From assembly GCA_035505375.1 (NCBI GenBank), contig DATJQV010000024.1, positions 57,835 through 121,834 on the forward strand: a DNA stretch of 64,000 nt. The letters are read 5' to 3'. Below are positions 1 to 8,296 of the stretch, one piece after another; positions within the stretch are counted from its first letter, which is position 1; each line of letters opens with the position of its first letter. A program made the position numbers and the translations under genes. The notes beneath the pieces are model-generated. The model was not told the origin of the DNA. It saw nothing but the letters and a program-made list of their open reading frames with translations, and searched no databases. This stretch comes from a bacterium. GTDB lineage: Bacteria > Hydrothermota > Tepidihabitantia > Tepidihabitantales > Tepidihabitantaceae.

Positions 1-467
1 ACTCCGCCCCGGCCGATGATGTGGCGGCGGTAGGCGGTGTCAACCAACGAGTCTGACCAGACGTTGAAGTCCTGGCTGAACTTCTGGCTTATTCCTCCAA
101 ACAGGCGAGTCCCGAATGGCAGCGGCGTCGCGACATTGAATGCCGCCGGCCTGGCGTCAGGGAGGAGGCGGCTGTTTCCGCGCTGCGTGCCCACGGTTGC
201 TGTGCCTATCGCGGAGACGTGGAACGACGTCTGGTTGAGGCCGACGAGTATTCCGGGGTTGAGAGTGGAGAGAGCAGAAGGCTCGGCCAGCCCCGCGATG
301 CGCGCGTCGCCGGCCGGCGTGATTTCGCCAAGGCCGCGAGAGTTGAAGAAAGACTGAGCAAACGAGGGCGCGCACATTCCAAAAGCCAGGAGCCAAAGGC
401 CGAAAGCCAAGGCGATCGGACTCCGGACAATCGACAATCGACAATCGGAAATCGAAAGTGCCCTCAT
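1..467 (-). CDS. Outer-membrane-type exported protein, truncated at window edge
   Basis: The reading frame opens with ATG at 467 and runs off the left edge, giving about 155 residues. The N terminus is a signal peptide: a basic start, a hydrophobic core (ALAFGLWLLAFG) and a probable cleavage after SFA, followed by QSFFNSRGLGEITP. The mature start, with a GLGE-type glycine pattern and a later LNPGILVG motif, resembles PorV/FadL-like outer-membrane proteins of FCB bacteria; that is inference from style, not a family match. Its ATG overlaps the stop of the preceding lipoprotein gene as ATGA, so the two are probably translationally coupled. The first 30 codons consist of two heptamer repeat families (CAATCGA and AGCCAAA types, seen on the opposite strand at 426-460 and 380-412), so the signal peptide core is itself repeat sequence. 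Confidence 0.72.
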   Translation of the reverse strand, partial: MRALSISDCRLSIVRSPIALAFGLWLLAFGMCAPSFAQSFFNSRGLGEITPAGDARIAGLAEPSALSTLNPGILVGLNQTSFHVSAIGTATVGTQRGNSRLLPDARPAAFNVATPLPFGTRLFGGISQKFSQDFNVWSDSLVDTAYRRHIIGRGG

Positions 468-1651
468 TTGAATCTGTCTTCCGGCGGCAGCACGTACTTG
501 ATGTCGAGATGGGGCGCATCGGCGCCGCGGTCGGGTATCTGGAATCGGAAGAGCGCCGACCATTCCGGTGCGGCCGTCAGCACCAGCCCGAAGTTGTGGA
601 GGGTGTCGGAATGGCTGGTCCAGATTTGTACCATCGAGCGTATGTCAATAGTGACCGTTGAGTCGCTGTCCGCCGGCACGATGTACGAGGAGGCGGCGCT
701 CGGCACGCTCTCGTACCTCGCGCCTGCTCCCCACTGGCCGAATGACTGGGTCAGGCGCGAAGCGCCGAGGATAATGGTGTCGGTGCGGCGATACAGGGTC
801 ATCGGGCGAAACTTCAGTTCGGCACTGGCAATTGTGGCCTGGGGAGGGATGGAGTCGATGTTGAACGTCAGCCAGGTGCGGTACGCTACTCCCGAGCCGA
901 CCAGCAGGTCGCCGGGCTCCGACTGTGTGGCGATGGTGTCAATCAGGCTGGCGTCGCCGACGTCGTTGACGATGCGCTGCGTCTGCTTGCCGTTGCTGGT
1001 ATAGGTGATGCGCAGCCGCGGCGAGGTGGCACTGGTAGTGCTCACGCCGGCGTGGATGGCCACGATGCCCGTGTCTTCCGGGAAAAGAATGACGCCGCAG
1101 GTGCGGATGGTGGCGCGGCGAGCCGAGTCCAGCCCCGCGTATTTCATGTCGATCATGGCGCTGTCCCCGGTTATCGTGCCGCTCGCCAGCGTATCAGGCA
1201 GGAAGCTGCCGCCCGGGTTCAGCCAATGGTCGCTCGAATCGGCCATCTGCCACGAGACGCCGGATTCCAGCCACGCCAGGGAGCAGGGCCGGCAGATGAA
1301 GTTCATCCGGGCCAGCGTGTCGACCGGATGCAGAACGAGCTGACAGGAAGTGATTGAGTCGAGATTCATCGTATCCGGTATCGAGAAGAGCATCACGATC
1401 CGCGACTGGTAGGAGGCATCGCGGCCGAGGTAGAGCAGGCTGGAGCCGCCGAGCGGGACGTAGCGCATGTAGCTGGCGGTCGAATCCGGAAGCAGCGTCG
1501 TGTCCGAGGCACCGCTTACGCGGTTACTGAGCTGGTCGTAGCCGACCGGTCGGGTATTGCAGCCGATGAGTGCAAGGGTCAAGATGCAAAGCGCGACGTG
1601 CAAGACAGGGACCTTTAGGGTATCTTGAATCTTGCATCTTGAAACGTGCAT
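464..1651 (-). CDS. Lipoprotein with two DNRLRE-like domains
   Basis: 395 residues. The N-terminal hydrophobic stretch ends in a lipobox (LTLALIGC), so the protein is probably lipid-anchored after cleavage before Cys31. The body contains two repeats of a beta-rich domain of the DNRLRE type: each has an SRIVMLFSIP or RTWLTFNIDS strand, a LESGVSW or LTQSFGQWG loop and a terminal PHLDIKY-like strand. DNRLRE domains are secreted beta-sandwich modules common in FCB and deltaproteobacterial surface proteins. The gene overlaps the following exported protein by 4 nt. The region coding the leader (about 1565-1655) carries the AAGATGC heptamer family, so the exact start is uncertain; a start nearer the hydrophobic core is possible. 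Confidence 0.7.
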   Translation of the reverse strand: MHVSRCKIQDTLKVPVLHVALCILTLALIGCNTRPVGYDQLSNRVSGASDTTLLPDSTASYMRYVPLGGSSLLYLGRDASYQSRIVMLFSIPDTMNLDSITSCQLVLHPVDTLARMNFICRPCSLAWLESGVSWQMADSSDHWLNPGGSFLPDTLASGTITGDSAMIDMKYAGLDSARRATIRTCGVILFPEDTGIVAIHAGVSTTSATSPRLRITYTSNGKQTQRIVNDVGDASLIDTIATQSEPGDLLVGSGVAYRTWLTFNIDSIPPQATIASAELKFRPMTLYRRTDTIILGASRLTQSFGQWGAGARYESVPSAASSYIVPADSDSTVTIDIRSMVQIWTSHSDTLHNFGLVLTAAPEWSALFRFQIPDRGADAPHLDIKYVLPPEDRFK

Positions 1652-1661
1652 CTTGAATCTC

Positions 1662-2669
1662 CTATGCGGGCTGGACGGTCTGGTCGAAGCGGCGACGGAT
1701 GTGCTCGACCAGATTATCCTCGGCCCCTTTGGCGGCGGAGCGGAGCGCGTTCATTATGGCGCGGGGCGAAGAACGGCCGTGGCCGACCACGACCGAGCCA
1801 AGCACCCCGAGCATCAACCCGCCGCCGTGCTCCTGGTAGTCCATCCGCTCAATGAACTCGCGGAGCACAGGCTTGGACAGCCAGCGACGCCAGCGGCGTG
1901 TGCGGTGCTCGGAGTCGGGTTCCAGGTACTGCTCCAGCAGGCCGGTGAGGACTTCAGCCAGGCCCTCGGCGTACTTCAGCAGCGCGTTGCCGACGAACCC
2001 GTCGCAGACGACCACGTCGACGTCTCCCTTGAGAATGGAGTTGCCCTCGACGTTACCGACGAAGTTCAGGTCGTGCTGCTTGAAGAGTTTGTAGGCTTCG
2101 AATGCTAACTCGTTGCCCTTGGAGTCCTCCTGGCCGATGTTCAGGAGTCCGACCGAGGGATTGGCTTTCTTAAACAGGTAGCTGGCCGCGGTCGTGCCCA
2201 TAATCCCGAACTGGAGCAGTTGCAGTGGCTTGCAGTCAACGTTGGCTCCGATGTCGAGCACAAGGGTGCTGCCATTGAGTGTTGGGAAGAGGCCTGCCAG
2301 GGAGGGACGATAGACGCCCGGCACCACGCCCAGCGTCGTCACCGCGAAGGCCATGATCGCGCCGGTGTTGCCGGCGCTGACGACGCCCGAAACCTTGCCT
2401 TGTTTCAGCAGGTCCATGCAAACCGCTATCGAGCAGTTGCGCTTGCGCTTGACCACCTCGATGGGCGACTCATGCATGCCGACGACTTCCTCGGCGGGGA
2501 GCAGTTCCAGCCGTCCTGAGTAGCCTTTGATGGTCTCGGCGTCGATTATGCCCGGTCTGCCGACTAGCACGACCTCCAGGTCTTTCCACTCATCAAGCGC
2601 GAGCGCGACCCCTTCGAGTTCGGGGGCAGGCGCGTTGTCCGTGCCCATGGCGTCGAGGGCGATCTTCAT
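1662..2669 (-). CDS. plsX: Phosphate acyltransferase PlsX
   Basis: 335 residues, the usual length of PlsX. The start MKIALDAMGTDNAP is the family signature, and GAIMAFAVTTLG, LDIGANVDCKP and LNIGQEDSKGNE blocks follow in the expected order. PlsX converts acyl-ACP to acyl-phosphate, which PlsY uses to acylate glycerol-3-phosphate in membrane phospholipid synthesis; it acts on the cytosolic face of the membrane. It follows rpmF directly, the common rpmF-plsX order in bacteria. The stop is TAG, which shows that amber is read as a stop in this organism; this matters for the interrupted hepT gene further right. No fabD/fabH follows: the next gene is a lipoprotein. Confidence 0.95.
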   Translation of the reverse strand: MKIALDAMGTDNAPAPELEGVALALDEWKDLEVVLVGRPGIIDAETIKGYSGRLELLPAEEVVGMHESPIEVVKRKRNCSIAVCMDLLKQGKVSGVVSAGNTGAIMAFAVTTLGVVPGVYRPSLAGLFPTLNGSTLVLDIGANVDCKPLQLLQFGIMGTTAASYLFKKANPSVGLLNIGQEDSKGNELAFEAYKLFKQHDLNFVGNVEGNSILKGDVDVVVCDGFVGNALLKYAEGLAEVLTGLLEQYLEPDSEHRTRRWRRWLSKPVLREFIERMDYQEHGGGLMLGVLGSVVVGHGRSSPRAIMNALRSAAKGAEDNLVEHIRRRFDQTVQPA

Positions 2670-2738
2670 CGGGTCAGTCGGGCAGTTCAGTCGCGGTCCG
2701 AAACTTAGAGATCCGGACTTCGGACTGGGAGCAGATCG

Positions 2739-2930
2739 CTATTTCCGCTCTTCCTTCTCAACGAAGATGACCTCTTTGCCCGCGTAGTACCCGCAATGGG
2801 GGCAGACGCGGTGCGGCAGCTTCGGTTCGTGGCAGTGCGGGCAGTCCACGATGGTCGGAGCGGCCAGCTTCCAGCCGGTGCGACGTTTGCGTCCACGGGT
2901 GTGGGAATGTCGTCTCTTAGGTAGTGGCAT
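2739..2930 (-). CDS. rpmF: 50S ribosomal protein L32
   Basis: 63 residues beginning [20 protein letters not shown], a typical L32 start. The zinc-binding CPHC and CPHC pairs ([20 protein letters not shown]) are intact, so this is the zinc (C+) form. A clear ribosome binding site, TGGAGG, lies 5 nt upstream of the ATG. The next gene downstream is plsX, a classic pairing linking translation and lipid synthesis. No YceD/DUF177 gene is visible upstream; instead a repeat-bearing spacer separates it from argS. Confidence 0.96.
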   Translation of the reverse strand: MPLPKRRHSHTRGRKRRTGWKLAAPTIVDCPHCHEPKLPHRVCPHCGYYAGKEVIFVEKEERK

Positions 2931-3130
2931 TTGTCCTCCAGGAATTCATGTTACAGGCGGAGGGGATTCTAGCGGCTCAGCCACAGGAGTCAAGACGAGG
3001 ACGGCCGAGGCGTCAGATGTGAGATGTAAGAAGTAAGATGCAAGATGAAAGATGTAAGATGGAATGTAATACGTAAAGATGTTAGAGGAGGCAAGGTGCG
3101 AGGGGCGGCCTGCGTTCCGGTCCGTGCGAA
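2931..3130. repeat. Spacer with AAGATGN heptamer repeat
   Basis: No gene is seen here. At about 3018-3062 the words GTAAGAT, GCAAGAT and GAAAGAT run head to tail with a 7-bp period. The same family recurs at 1616-1658 and, as GGATGAA units, inside argS at 3402-3437. Confidence 0.7.
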
Positions 3131-4897
3131 CTACATCCGGTCAGTGACTTCGATGCCGAGCAGGGCGAGGCCGGTCGCAATGACCTTGCCCGTCATCTCT
3201 ACAAGGTACAGCCGCGCGCCGCGGAGCTCGGGAGTTTCGGCCTTGAGCACCGGCGCCTTGTCATAGAAGGCCGAGAAGTCGCGGGCGAGACGGTAGATGC
3301 GTCCGGCAATGCGATGCGGCTCATACGACTCGGCCGCAGCGACGATGGCATCCGGAAACCGGGCGATGGATTTCAAGAGGGCCAGTTCTTCAGGCAGGGC
3401 AAAGGATGAAGGATGAGGGATGAAGGATGAAGCGGAGAAATCCGGAGCCTTACGGAGGATTGAGCGCGTGCGGGTGTACGCGTACTGGAGATAGGGAGCG
3501 GAGTCGCCGTCGAGCGCGAGCATCCGGTTCCAGTCGAATACCACCTCTTTGATGCGGCTCTGGGAAAGGTCGGCGTACTTGATGGCACCGATGCCGACGA
3601 TGCGGCTGATTCGCGCCTTCTCTTCCGGCGGAATGTCGCGGTCCTGCAGCACGGCCTCGGCCCGGCGTACTGCCTCCGCAATCACGTCTTCAAGGAATAC
3701 TACCCGGCCCTCGCGCGTTGACATCCTGCCTTCGGGCAGCCGGACCAGTCCGAACGTGACGTGGATGCAGGGGACAGTGATGCCCAGCTTCGTGAGCGCC
3801 GCGCTGAACTGGCGGAAGTAGAGCTCCTGCTCCTTACCGACGACGTAGAGCATCTTCTCCGGGTGCCAGCGTTCGAGACGGTATTCGGCGGTGGCAATCT
3901 CCCGCGTCGCGTAGAGGCTGGTGCCGTCCGATTTCTGGAGGATGAGCGGTACCTCGATCCCGGCGTCGTCGAGGGGCAGGATGACCACGGTTTCGTCCGG
4001 GCCGACTTCTTCCCCGCCCGTAGCCATGGCGGTCGCAGGCTTCTCGCGCCGGGCCACGCCCGAATCGAGAGCGCGGCTGATGACGCCGCTCAGGCGGTCC
4101 TCGTACGAGCTCTCTCCGCGCAGCGAGTCGAACTTCACCCCCAGCAGGTCGTAGATCCGGCCGAACTCGGCGGTGCTGAAGTTGACGAAGCGCTGCCAGA
4201 GCGACCGGGCCTGCTCGTCCCCGGTTTCGAGCCGGCGGAACCAGTCCCGCGCTTCGAGTTCGAGGTCTGCGTTCTTCTTTGCCTCGTCGTGGAACCGGAC
4301 GTAGAGGGCAAGCAGGTGCGCGGTCGGATTGCGTTCCAGTTCCGCTTCGCTGCCCCAGCGATTGAACGCGCACAGCAGCTTGCCGAACTGGGTTCCCCAA
4401 TCGCCCAAGTGGTTGTCGCCGACGACCTGATACCCGAGGTAGCTCAGAATGTTGTGCAGGGCCTGGCCGATGATGGTCGAGCGGAGATGGCCGACGGAAA
4501 ACGGCTTGGCTATGTTCGGGGATGAGTAGTCGATGACGATCGAGCGGCCCGCGCCGGCATCGGAACTGCCGTACCGGATCGGGTCACGGCTGAAGTCGGC
4601 GATGACTTCCCGCGCGAATCTCGCCCGGTCGAAGGTCATGTTCAGGTAACCCTTGAGCGCCGCTGCCGACGTGAATCGTGTTCCTTCGAGCCGGACCGAC
4701 GCGGCCAGTCGTTCAGCCAGGGCCTGCGAATTCTCACCGCGCTCTTTGGCGATACGGAAGAGAGGAACTGCCAGGTCGGCGCCGATGCCACCTTCGACGT
4801 CGCGTATCTCGGTCGGGCTGATAGCTACGCCCTGTGCCGCCAGAATGCCGACCAATTCGTCGCGGCAGCGGGTCAGGAAGTAGCTGCTGTCAGGCAT
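3131..4897 (-). CDS. argS: Arginyl-tRNA synthetase
   Basis: 588 residues. The order is an N-terminal Add1-like domain, a class I catalytic core with the HIGH-type sequence SVGHLRST (about residues 117-124), a KMSKS-type loop GRMSTREG, and an alpha-helical DALR anticodon domain with YLQYAYTR. It charges tRNA-Arg in the cytosol. The start codon lies inside the end of the upstream macro-domain gene (8-nt overlap), suggesting coupled translation. At about residues 487-499 there is a short low-complexity stretch, SSFIPHPSSF, encoded by four tandem GGATGAA-type heptamers (3402-3437). It sits between ILRKAPDF and LPEELALL, where most ArgS proteins are continuous, and I read it as a repeat insertion in frame. 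Confidence 0.95.
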   Translation of the reverse strand: MPDSSYFLTRCRDELVGILAAQGVAISPTEIRDVEGGIGADLAVPLFRIAKERGENSQALAERLAASVRLEGTRFTSAAALKGYLNMTFDRARFAREVIADFSRDPIRYGSSDAGAGRSIVIDYSSPNIAKPFSVGHLRSTIIGQALHNILSYLGYQVVGDNHLGDWGTQFGKLLCAFNRWGSEAELERNPTAHLLALYVRFHDEAKKNADLELEARDWFRRLETGDEQARSLWQRFVNFSTAEFGRIYDLLGVKFDSLRGESSYEDRLSGVISRALDSGVARREKPATAMATGGEEVGPDETVVILPLDDAGIEVPLILQKSDGTSLYATREIATAEYRLERWHPEKMLYVVGKEQELYFRQFSAALTKLGITVPCIHVTFGLVRLPEGRMSTREGRVVFLEDVIAEAVRRAEAVLQDRDIPPEEKARISRIVGIGAIKYADLSQSRIKEVVFDWNRMLALDGDSAPYLQYAYTRTRSILRKAPDFSASSFIPHPSSFALPEELALLKSIARFPDAIVAAAESYEPHRIAGRIYRLARDFSAFYDKAPVLKAETPELRGARLYLVEMTGKVIATGLALLGIEVTDRM

Positions 4898-5441
4898 CCG
4901 GCGTCGGCGCTGACTTCAGGATTTCATGAAAGGACCGGTACGTCGGCTCGTCGCGCAGCACGAAGGTGACCGAACCAGGCTTCACGTTCTGGCGGGCGTG
5001 CCCGAGCGCGGCGGCAATCATCAGCCGCGCGCAGGCGTCAGCCGGAAAGCCGCCGACGCCGGTGCCGAGCGCCGGGAATGCAACGGAGTCGATGTCCAGC
5101 CGCGCCGCCTCAGTCAGCGTGCTCCGCGTTGCCTTTGTAATGAGGTCCGGGCTGGTGGCCAGGTCTTGCCCCATGGCAGCGGCATGGATGCAGTACCGAG
5201 CCTTGAGCCTGCCGGCAGTGGTCGTCACTGCCTGCCCCGGTTCAATCGGGCCGAGCTGCATCGCCTCGCGTTCGATTTCCTCACCGCCTTTGGATTTGAT
5301 GGCGCCGGCAACGCCGGAGCCCATCCAGAGGTGATTGTTGGCGGCGTTGACGACCGCGTCGGTCGCCTGCTCAGTGATGTCGCCCAGCACCACGGCCAGT
5401 TGCAGTCGGCCGAGTTTCCGTGAGTACGGGCTAGGACTCAT
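4890..5441 (-). CDS. Macro-domain protein (ADP-ribose binding)
   Basis: 183 residues. Hallmarks of macro domains are present: GDITEQATDAVVNAANN near residues 20-36, the glycine-rich GSGVAGAIKSKGG loop, and FPALGTGVGGFP near 130-142. Such proteins bind or hydrolyse ADP-ribose and O-acetyl-ADP-ribose; the exact substrate cannot be told from sequence. Its start overlaps the PTS IIA gene by 11 nt and its end overlaps argS by 8 nt, so it belongs to a tight minus-strand operon. Confidence 0.85.
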   Translation of the reverse strand: MSPSPYSRKLGRLQLAVVLGDITEQATDAVVNAANNHLWMGSGVAGAIKSKGGEEIEREAMQLGPIEPGQAVTTTAGRLKARYCIHAAAMGQDLATSPDLITKATRSTLTEAARLDIDSVAFPALGTGVGGFPADACARLMIAAALGHARQNVKPGSVTFVLRDEPTYRSFHEILKSAPTPDA

Positions 5442-5889
5442 GCTGCATGATCACGCCGACCACGTCGTCGGGTGAGCCGGCCTTGTTCAGGCCGATGCGC
5501 ACTTCGTCCTTACGCAGCAGCTTGGAGAGCCGCGCCAGGGTCATGATATACTCGGTTTTCTGTTCCTCCGGCGCAGCAATCAGAAAGATGAGATGGGACG
5601 GTTTGCCGTCGAGGCTGTTGAAGTCAACGCCCGAGTCGGACCGGCCGAATGCGAGCACGATGCTGGAGACCGCCGGGGTCCGGGCATGGGGAATCGCGAC
5701 GCCGAGTCCGATGCCGGTGCTCTCCATGTTCTCGCGCCGGACAATCGCGGACACGAAGTCCGCTTCGCTGGTGATAGCGCCGGTTTCCACCAGCGGTCGC
5801 ACCAGCTCGTTGATGACCTCGAACTTCTCCTTCGATTGCAGGTTGAGCACAATCGCCGAGCGGGGCAGAAGCTCGGATATCTTCGCCAT
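5431..5889 (-). CDS. PTS IIA / PtsN-like protein
   Basis: About 152 residues from the ATG at 5889 (MAKISELLP); ATGs at 5892 and 5901 are alternatives. A GGGAGG stretch lies just before 5892/5889, which is why I prefer a start there to the longer frame that runs back into the Usp gene. The fold is the fructose/mannitol-type EIIA: GLGVAIPHAR carries the phosphorylatable His, followed by VLAFGRSDSGVDF. With no EIIB/EIIC nearby it is probably a regulatory, PtsN-like phosphoacceptor rather than a sugar importer; this is inference. It follows a short Usp protein by a few bases and overlaps the macro gene. Confidence 0.83.
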   Translation of the reverse strand: MAKISELLPRSAIVLNLQSKEKFEVINELVRPLVETGAITSEADFVSAIVRRENMESTGIGLGVAIPHARTPAVSSIVLAFGRSDSGVDFNSLDGKPSHLIFLIAAPEEQKTEYIMTLARLSKLLRKDEVRIGLNKAGSPDDVVGVIMQHES

Positions 5890-5903
5890 CATGCCTCCCA
5901 TGG

Positions 5904-6281
5904 TTATTTCACGAACACGACCGGCCGGTTGCTCTGGCGTACGACTTCGGCCGCCATCAGCCGGCAATCGGCGCTTACGACTATCAGTTCAGCGTCGTAG
6001 CTCGTGCTCAGGCTGATGAGCCGGGACAGTGGTTCGCCCGGCTCCAGCAGCAGCGAGATGCGGACGTTCTGCTGGAACGCGTCGTCCTCGATTTCGTACA
6101 GCATGCTCCACGCGCGCTCCTCGGCGTCGGACTTCTGGTTATCTCGATGGCGGTGGATGTCAGGGTCGATTACGGACAGTGCGAACACGCGGCACGACAT
6201 GCCCTTGGCGAGTCGCAAGGCGAACTCCACCGTCGCGGGCATGCCCGGTGTATCTTCGACGTACAGCAGAACACGTTCCAT
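5904..6281 (-). CDS. Short universal-stress-like protein
   Basis: 125 residues with the alpha/beta layout of UspA: MERVLLYVEDTPG at the start, AELIVVSAD in the fourth strand region and RPVVFVK at the end. The ATP-binding G-2x-G-9x-G(S/T) motif of ATP-binding Usp proteins is absent; the corresponding segment reads ADCRLMAAEVVRQSN, so this member probably does not bind ATP. It starts 1 nt after the mnmE stop and ends just before the PTS IIA gene, so it is likely cotranscribed with both. Confidence 0.7.
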   Translation of the reverse strand: MERVLLYVEDTPGMPATVEFALRLAKGMSCRVFALSVIDPDIHRHRDNQKSDAEERAWSMLYEIEDDAFQQNVRISLLLEPGEPLSRLISLSTSYDAELIVVSADCRLMAAEVVRQSNRPVVFVK

Positions 6282-6282
6282 G

Positions 6283-7719
6283 TTACTTTCCTACACAGAA
6301 GCGGGCAAAGACCCGGTCGAGGATGTCGGCCCCGGTCGATGGCGCATCTATCTGACTCAGAATATCAAGGGCAGACCTGGTTTCAAGCGCGGCAACATCG
6401 AGGGTCAAGGCCGACCCGGCCCGAGCCAGGGCATCGCGGCAAGCCGAAAGCACATCAGTCTGACGCCGGTTGAGCATGAGTCGCGGACACGGCTTGGTGC
6501 GCAGAGCGCGCGCAATACGTGCACGGAGCCCGCTGACTCCGGCACCGGTTCGGCACGAGATCGGTACCAGGTGGGATTCTCGATTGCCGATTGCCGATTG
6601 CCGATTGGTGACCGGCGATTCGACATTCGGCAGTCGGCACTCGACATTCCCGCTGAAACGACGAGGCAGGTCGGTCTTGTTCAGTGCGCAGATTGCCGGT
6701 CGGCCCTGGATGGCCGTGATGACTGCAAGGTCGGACGGACTCGCGGGCCGCGAGCCGTCAAAGAGCGCGACGATGATGTCTGCCAGCTCGATTGCCTTCG
6801 CGGTCTGGGCAGCGGCGAGTCGGTCCAGGCGCGCGCCGGGGCGGGCGGTGAGACCGGCGGTATCCACAAACCGAACCGGGATGCCGGCAAGCACTGCCAT
6901 GGAGTCAATCCGGTCGCGCGTCGTCCCGGAAACCGGACTCGTTATCGCCCGTTCTTTTCCGATCAGCCGGTTGAACAGGCTGGATTTGCCGGCATTGGGC
7001 CGGCCGATGATGACGACGTTTGCGCCCTCGATGAGGAATCGGCCGGCCTGCGCCGACTCCACGGTCTTTGACAGCGCTGCCACGATGCGGCGGATGCGCT
7101 GCTTCGGCACCGAGCCACTGACAGCATCGTGCTCATCGAACCCAAGGTCGAACTCGAGCTCGGCGAGCAGTTCCTTAAGGTCCTCAGCAATGCCGGCGAC
7201 GAAGCCGGACAGTTCTCCGCGGTAGCGGGCGACGGCACCGTGGAAAGCAGCCTCGGAACGAGCCTCGGCCATGTCGGCAACGGCCTCGGCCTGAGAAAGT
7301 GTCATCTTGCCGGCCAGCACCGCCCGCCGGGTGAATTCGCCCGGCTCCGCGACCCGGCACCCGGCGTGAATGACGTGCTTGAGCACCGCGTCGGCGGCGA
7401 CGGTCCCGCCGTGACAAGAGATCTCGGCCATGTCCTCGCCGGTGTACGAACGCGGAGCGCGGAATACCGTGACCATCACCTGGTCAACCGGCTCCCGGCC
7501 AATCGTGCAGAACCAGTTCAATCTGACGGAGTGAGAGCGTTGCCTGGAAGCTGGATGGTCAGGGAGGAACCGGTCGAGGATTGAGAATGTCTCCGGACCC
7601 GACACGCGGATGACAGCAATGCTGCCAGTCCCGGCCGGAGTAGCCAGGGCGCAGATAGTGTCAGGCGAGGGGAGGAGGATTCCAGGATTCAAGGATTCCA
7701 GGATTCGAGGGTCGGGCAC
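6283..7719 (-). CDS. mnmE: tRNA modification GTPase MnmE
   Basis: 478 residues, longer than the usual ~455. N-terminal tetrahydrofolate-binding domain (TICALATPAGTGSIAVIRVSG), helical domain, then the G domain with GRPNAGKSSLFN (G1), SGTTRD (G2), DTAGL (G3) and NKTD (G4), and the terminal FCVGK motif with its catalytic Cys. With MnmG it forms 5-carboxymethylaminomethyl-uridine at tRNA wobble position 34. Two repeat-derived stretches are visible: the first ~15 residues (MPDPRILESLNPGIL) come from GGATTCCA units, and residues about 355-382, right after the G4 motif, contain ESPVTNRQSAIGNRESH from CGATTGC heptamers. Both are in frame. The true start may be internal, near SPDTICALATP. Confidence 0.94.
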   Translation of the reverse strand: MPDPRILESLNPGILLPSPDTICALATPAGTGSIAVIRVSGPETFSILDRFLPDHPASRQRSHSVRLNWFCTIGREPVDQVMVTVFRAPRSYTGEDMAEISCHGGTVAADAVLKHVIHAGCRVAEPGEFTRRAVLAGKMTLSQAEAVADMAEARSEAAFHGAVARYRGELSGFVAGIAEDLKELLAELEFDLGFDEHDAVSGSVPKQRIRRIVAALSKTVESAQAGRFLIEGANVVIIGRPNAGKSSLFNRLIGKERAITSPVSGTTRDRIDSMAVLAGIPVRFVDTAGLTARPGARLDRLAAAQTAKAIELADIIVALFDGSRPASPSDLAVITAIQGRPAICALNKTDLPRRFSGNVECRLPNVESPVTNRQSAIGNRESHLVPISCRTGAGVSGLRARIARALRTKPCPRLMLNRRQTDVLSACRDALARAGSALTLDVAALETRSALDILSQIDAPSTGADILDRVFARFCVGK

Positions 7720-7762
7720 TTGAATCCTCGACTCCTTGACCCCTTGATTCCTGCTCCGCCGG
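7720..7762. repeat. GGATTCCA-type repeat between khpB and mnmE
   Basis: The 8-bp words GGATTCAA, GGATTCCA and GGATTCGA run from the mnmE 5' end (about 7678) to 7752 and contribute its first codons. No other feature is seen in this short gap. Confidence 0.6.
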
Positions 7763-8296
7763 TCATTTCTTCGGGGAGATAATGACGATTCGCGGTGAAC
7801 CTTCGCCGACCGCGCGAGCCCGGACTCCGGGCAGCTTCTTCAGTTCGTCCTCGACAACTTCCATTTCTTCGAAGGTGAGCGGTTCGAGTTCCATCTCGCG
7901 ACCGCTTTCGAGCACGATGCGGGCGATGGCCGAGGCCTTGGTACGCAGGAAGCTCGCACGGCGCTGACGATACCCGGCGATGTCGATTATTACCTTGGGT
8001 ACGTTCGGGTAGTGCTTTGCCACAATCAGACGGACGATGTGGCCCACAGCTTCAAGTGTCGCGCCGTGGCGGCCGATCATCACGCCGCTCGAGCGCCGGG
8101 CAAGAACATTCGCGTAGTAGCCTTCGGGCCGCAATTCCACATCGACCCGGGCGCGGATGCCTATGTGGTGTGTCAGGAACTGGACTTCCTGCCGGATGAG
8201 CTCCGGCTCGGACGGCACTTCCGGCGGGGTGCCGGCTACTTCCGAGGGGGCGCCGTCGCCAGGGACGGTTCCCTGGTTGCCTTCGATCTCTGCCAC
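7763..8296 (-). CDS. khpB: KhpB/Jag-like RNA-binding protein
   Basis: 177 residues with a KH domain (MIGRHGATLEAVGHIVR) followed by an R3H-like region. The start is a GTG at 8296 preceded by AAAGGAGG with 7-nt spacing, inside the 3' end of yidC (61-nt overlap in another frame). KhpB/Jag normally binds RNA and is encoded with yidC. Oddly, the R-x3-H signature of R3H domains is not intact: the position usually reading like ERRIVH reads FEEMEVVEDEL here, so the R3H half may have lost or changed nucleic-acid binding. The N-terminal Jag domain is also lacking; only a short acidic/proline leader precedes KH. Confidence 0.85.
   Translation of the reverse strand: MAEIEGNQGTVPGDGAPSEVAGTPPEVPSEPELIRQEVQFLTHHIGIRARVDVELRPEGYYANVLARRSSGVMIGRHGATLEAVGHIVRLIVAKHYPNVPKVIIDIAGYRQRRASFLRTKASAIARIVLESGREMELEPLTFEEMEVVEDELKKLPGVRARAVGEGSPRIVIISPKK

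Noticed and set aside
5889..5967. Longer N terminus for the PTS IIA protein
   Set aside because: It would overlap the Usp gene by 64 nt and lacks a ribosome binding site, whereas GGGAGG sits before the ATGs at 5892/5889.
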